DNA from: Bacillota bacterium
GTDB lineage: Bacteria; Bacillota; Clostridia; Lachnospirales; Lachnospiraceae
NCBI GenBank assembly: GCA_017861355.1
Contig: JAGFXQ010000006.1
Location: forward strand, 1 to 26,605
DNA: 26,605 nucleotides
Direction of reading: 5' to 3'
Positions 23,756 to 26,605 of this stretch are shown piece by piece; the stretch's first letter is position 1, and every line of letters starts with the position of its first letter. A program made the translations under genes and the position numbers. The notes beneath the pieces are model-generated. The model was not told where the DNA came from. It ran no database searches and worked only from the letters and a program-made list of their open reading frames with translations.

Positions 23756-24241
23756 TTGAAGGAAAGTACGAAAAAGCATTTTAAGAGAGCCGGTTGGCTT
23801 TTGTTTTATTTATATATTATTTTGTTGTCTTATTTTTTGTTCTTCAGTGAGCATTATGGTAGAAGCTATACGACAGAGGGCTACCGCTATAACCTTGTCT
23901 TATTCAAGGAGATAAGGCGTTTTATACAGTATCGCCACCAACTGGGTATTGAATCCTTTGTTGTAAATGTGTTGGGAAATGTTCTGGCCTTTGCACCCTA
24001 TGGATTTCTACTTCCACTCATCAAGAAGAAATATCGGGGTTTTTTTAAGATTATGTTTTTGTCGATCTTATTCAGTCTCATGGTTGAGGTGATTCAGTTG
24101 TTTCTTAAGGTTGGTATATTTGACGTGGATGATATTTTTCTTAATACTTTAGGAGGCGTGGTTGGATATATTATTTTTGCCATCAGCCATGCAATTTATC
24201 TTAGAAGGACCCATAAGAAAAGAGGGAAAAGGGGGAAGTAG
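23756..24241 (+). CDS. VanZ-family membrane protein
   Basis: This 161-aa protein of the VanZ-like family has about four or five membrane helices. The family signature appears as NVLGNVLAFAPYGFLLPL in the middle and VEVIQLFLKVGIFDVDDIFLN near the C-terminus, followed by a GGVVGY segment. VanZ is linked to low-level teicoplanin resistance in enterococci, but most family members have no proven role. I prefer the TTG at 23756, which gives MKESTKKHF before the first helix and has GGAG 7 bases upstream. An ATG at 23693, with only weak AGGAAA before it, would add 21 residues. The stop is 2 bases before the next gene, so they form an operon. Confidence 0.8.
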   Translation: MKESTKKHFKRAGWLLFYLYIILLSYFLFFSEHYGRSYTTEGYRYNLVLFKEIRRFIQYRHQLGIESFVVNVLGNVLAFAPYGFLLPLIKKKYRGFFKIMFLSILFSLMVEVIQLFLKVGIFDVDDIFLNTLGGVVGYIIFAISHAIYLRRTHKKRGKRGK

Positions 24242-24243
24242 AT

Positions 24244-24567
24244 ATGCGTATGAAAAGAAATAAGGATATGATTCATTTCTCCGGAAGAAGGCATACAAAG
24301 CTAGGAATAAGCTCTATGATCATCGGAATTGTATCGGTCCTGGGGTTATTTGCACTTAGTATGATATCCGGGCTTCGCCGCGGGCAGAGCAATATGATTG
24401 TCGGGGTTGTCGGAATTGGACTATTGGCGTTATCCATCCTGGGTTTTGTTCTTTCCTACAAAGCCTTTAAGAAGAAAGATATCTTTTATCGGTTTCCGAT
24501 CGCCGGAGCAACGTTGAACGGAATTATGATTATATTAATGCTGGTGATATATATTATAGGAATATAA
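24244..24567 (+). CDS. Small three-helix membrane protein, DUF6142-like
   Basis: This 107-aa protein has a basic start (MRMKRNKDMIHFSGRRHTKL) and three predicted membrane helices (about residues 20-42, 50-72 and 83-105), with short basic loops such as SGLRRGQ and YKAFKKKD. The FSGRRHTKLGI beginning resembles the DUF6142 family as I remember it from Lachnospiraceae; no function is known. GGGGGAAG lies just upstream, and the gene begins 2 bases after the VanZ-like gene, so translation is likely coupled. It is followed by a short hairpin with a TTTT tail. Confidence 0.7.
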   Translation: MRMKRNKDMIHFSGRRHTKLGISSMIIGIVSVLGLFALSMISGLRRGQSNMIVGVVGIGLLALSILGFVLSYKAFKKKDIFYRFPIAGATLNGIMIILMLVIYIIGI

Positions 24568-24592
24568 ATCAATTTCTATAATCGAGATGCAC

Positions 24593-24613
24593 GGTGCTAA
24601 TAGTGCACCTTTT
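24593..24613 (+). terminator. Weak terminator after the DUF6142-like gene
   Basis: GGTGC (24593-24597) and GCACC (24605-24609) form a 5-bp stem with a 7-base loop, followed by TTTT. The stem is short, so readthrough is likely. Confidence 0.5.
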
Positions 24614-24640
24614 ATCAGAAGTAAAAAGCAACTTCTGATA
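24613..24640 (+). repeat. Perfect 10-bp inverted repeat
   Basis: TATCAGAAGT (24613-24622) and ACTTCTGATA (24631-24640) are perfectly complementary with an 8-base centre. It directly abuts the preceding terminator and lacks a T-run. An operator for the downstream aminopeptidase gene or an RNA hairpin is possible. Confidence 0.55.
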
Positions 24641-24686
24641 ACTTGTATTATCGGATTTGGAAGTTAAGCACATAAAAGAACAAGTA

Positions 24687-24731
24687 ATAATAAGTGGAGA
24701 AGTCTCTTGGTCTTTAACAGAGACTTATTAT
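24687..24731 (+). other. Competing leader hairpins before the aminopeptidase gene
   Basis: Two stems share the same right arm. AAGTCTCT (24700-24707) pairs with AGAGACTT (24719-24726), and ATAATAAGT (24687-24695) pairs with ACTTATTAT (24723-24731). Both cannot form fully at once. The region ends 8 bases before the GGAGG ribosome binding site, so folding could affect translation. Confidence 0.45.
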
Positions 24732-24751
24732 CATGAATTGGAGGATAGAGA

Positions 24752-26605
24752 ATGAACTATAATATCTTATTTGGAGAACAGAATGAAGCAATAAAAGAAA
24801 GATATGATCTGGCAATCGAGAGGATCACTCTGATGGAGAATGAGGAGAGTGTCAGAGAGCCCTATCGGACTTATTTTCATAAAATGTCAGCTTTCGTACG
24901 GATGGTTAAGAACGTGGCTTCCATGGCTATGGAGAATCGTCTGTCGATGCTTTCACTGACGGAAATGCAGGGCTTAAATCATGCACTTTATGAAGACATT
25001 ATTGGTGATAATTATTGTTTCAGCTATGCGAACCCATCCTATGCCTGTGAGAAGTTTGGAGAAAAGTTTGGCAAACTGTTATCTTTCTTAACTACAGAGC
25101 TAAGAAGTATCATTCTCTATGCCTATGAAGGGCGACTTTATGAGATAACAGTATTTCTTGAATTACTAATCGAAATCTATAATTACTTCGAGGAAGAGGA
25201 TGAATATACCTATAAGGATGTAAAACGTGCAGTTTATGATTTCATGAGCGATTACTGCGAGGTACTGGTAGAAAATCGTGTTCGTGATCTTGTTGATCCG
25301 GAGCTAAGCTTTGCTACGGATATTATTATGGAATCGGATCTGACTGATTTGCGCTACCTGTACCAATATGGGGAGTTTATCACAGTGAATGAGCTAAAAA
25401 CAGCGGAGTTCCTCAACTCGCTTCCCCAAAGTCAGATACAGGAAATGGCGGATACCTATACAGAAGGGTATCGCAGGGGCTTTATTAATAACCGCCTTGA
25501 TATGAGTAAAAAGGCTTATGTCAATATTCGATATCAGCTGGGCTATGAGAGAATGGTTCGTTGTGCAATCAATAATTTTAGAAAAATGGGTCTGGAGCCT
25601 ACAATTTATCGTGCTGCTTATAATGCAGTGAATAAACTGCAGCATCTGAAAATCGGGTATCACGCAACCAGCCCGAATAAGCAATATGATTATGACCATC
25701 GTTTTGATATCGGTCTTTTCTTTGATAAAGCATTTAAGGAAAGAAAGTTGGAGAGTCTGAGACAAGCCTTTGAGCAATATAAGGAGAAGGCTAATCTATA
25801 TGCCGGTCCGGCAGTAATCGAAGTATTTGGCGAGGAGTTATTTGCTCCCGAGGATAAGAAGGAAGCGGTAAAGTTGGATAAACGTCAGCAGAAGCTATAT
25901 GTCGAATTCAATAACGATGAAAGCTTACTGCGAAATGAATTCTTAAAACTGAACGAGATATCCTTTACAATTATCTCTTATCCGGTTCCGGAGATCGGAG
26001 CTGATTTTAATGCTATCTTTGCCGAGACGGTAAAAGTAAATACATTGGATAGTGGCAATTATCAGATCATCCAGCAGAAAATCATTGATGCTTTGGACAA
26101 GGGTGACTATGTTCATATCCTAGGTGCAGGCAAGAACCGGACGGACATAAAAGTTAAGCTCTATGAACTAAAGGATAACACCAAGGAGTCGATTTTTGAG
26201 AACTGTGTCGCAGATGTTAATATTCCGGTAGGTGAGGTGTTCACCTCCCCTGTGCTGCGTGGTACCAATGGCCGAAGATTTATCTTCATGACCTGGAATA
26301 TAAGGATATGGAACTGAAGTTTATCGATGGTTTGGTGAAAGAATATGCCTGCTCCAATTTTGAGACCGAAGAGAAGAACCAAAGCTTTATTAAAGAGAAT
26401 CTTTTATATAATCATGATTATCTGCCGTTAGGTGAATTTGCAATCGGAACGAATACCACTGCCTATATGATGGGCAAGAAATTCGATATAGCACCTCGTT
26501 TGCCTGTATTGATTGCAGAGAAGACCGGTCCTCATTTTGCAATTGGCGATACCTGCTATCATATGAGTGAAGAGACACCGGTATATAATCCGGATGGCAA
26601 AGAGA
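24752..26605 (+). pseudogene. M29-family aminopeptidase, frameshifted, 3' end outside window
   Basis: M29 (thermophilic-type) aminopeptidases are cytoplasmic dimetal exopeptidases. The frame from ATG 24752 (GGAGG at 24740-24744) codes an N-terminal extension and most of the catalytic domain up to GEVFTSPVLRGTNG, including the first metal-ligand Glu (E495), then hits a TGA at 26315. The family sequence resumes in the -1 frame from about 26275 (KIYLHDLEYKDMELKFIDG), with LPLGEFAIGTNT and EKTGPHFAIGDTCYH, which hold the other Glu and His ligands, and stays open to the window edge. One base appears missing within 26270-26277. No slippery heptamer is visible there, so mutation or a sequencing error is likelier than programmed frameshifting. 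Confidence 0.82.

Noticed and set aside
26270..26290. Programmed -1 ribosomal frameshift in the M29 gene
   Set aside because: No X-XXY-YYZ slippery heptamer or clear stimulatory structure is visible; a one-base loss is simpler.

Overview
The window is about 26.6 kb of AT-rich DNA and looks like the chromosome of a plant-polysaccharide-degrading Clostridium-cluster-XIVa / Lachnospiraceae bacterium. This is an inference from the conserved murB-rapZ-whiA-HPr-dnaE-pfkA gene order, strong AGGAGG-type ribosome binding sites, sigma-A promoters, a lipoprotein GH10 xylanase, a hydrogenase-like ferredoxin protein and a DUF6142-like membrane protein. I cannot name the species. No tRNA, rRNA, CRISPR array, transposase or phage gene was seen.

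Positions 1-3760 hold a sugar-to-wall housekeeping run: the 3' end of a ROK glucokinase, murB, rapZ, whiA and a small HPr-fold protein whose active-site His15 is Glu, so it resembles Crh rather than a sugar-PTS carrier. A strong terminator ends the run. Next come a membrane-anchored polysaccharide deacetylase (4100-5560), then dnaE-pfkA under a near-consensus promoter, a DUF523/TudS-like protein and an ABC exporter half-transporter (to 12931).

Positions 12932-15340 hold a sigma factor and a membrane-spanning partner (probable anti-sigma), translationally coupled, and a convergent gene for a small membrane-anchored acidic protein. Both sides share a long bidirectional terminator. From 15341 to 21220 lie a lipoprotein endo-xylanase (GH10), a GT4 glycosyltransferase of the glycolipid-synthase type and a large secreted Ig-like-repeat protein, each with its own promoter.

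Positions 21220-23430 hold a bacteriohemerythrin whose promoter is separated from the gene by an intrinsic-terminator hairpin, a 208-bp nearly self-complementary element, and a leftward [FeFe]-hydrogenase-like iron-sulfur protein. The window ends with a VanZ-like protein, a DUF6142-like protein and an M29 aminopeptidase gene that carries a -1-type frameshift near 26270-26277 and runs off the end.

The most unusual items are the Crh-like protein, the long hairpin at 21948-22155, the promoter/terminator/hemerythrin arrangement, the overlapping small ORF at the xylanase start, the frameshifted aminopeptidase, the variant catalytic loop of PfkA, and several long inverted repeats between genes. I see no clear multi-gene system that is certainly new.
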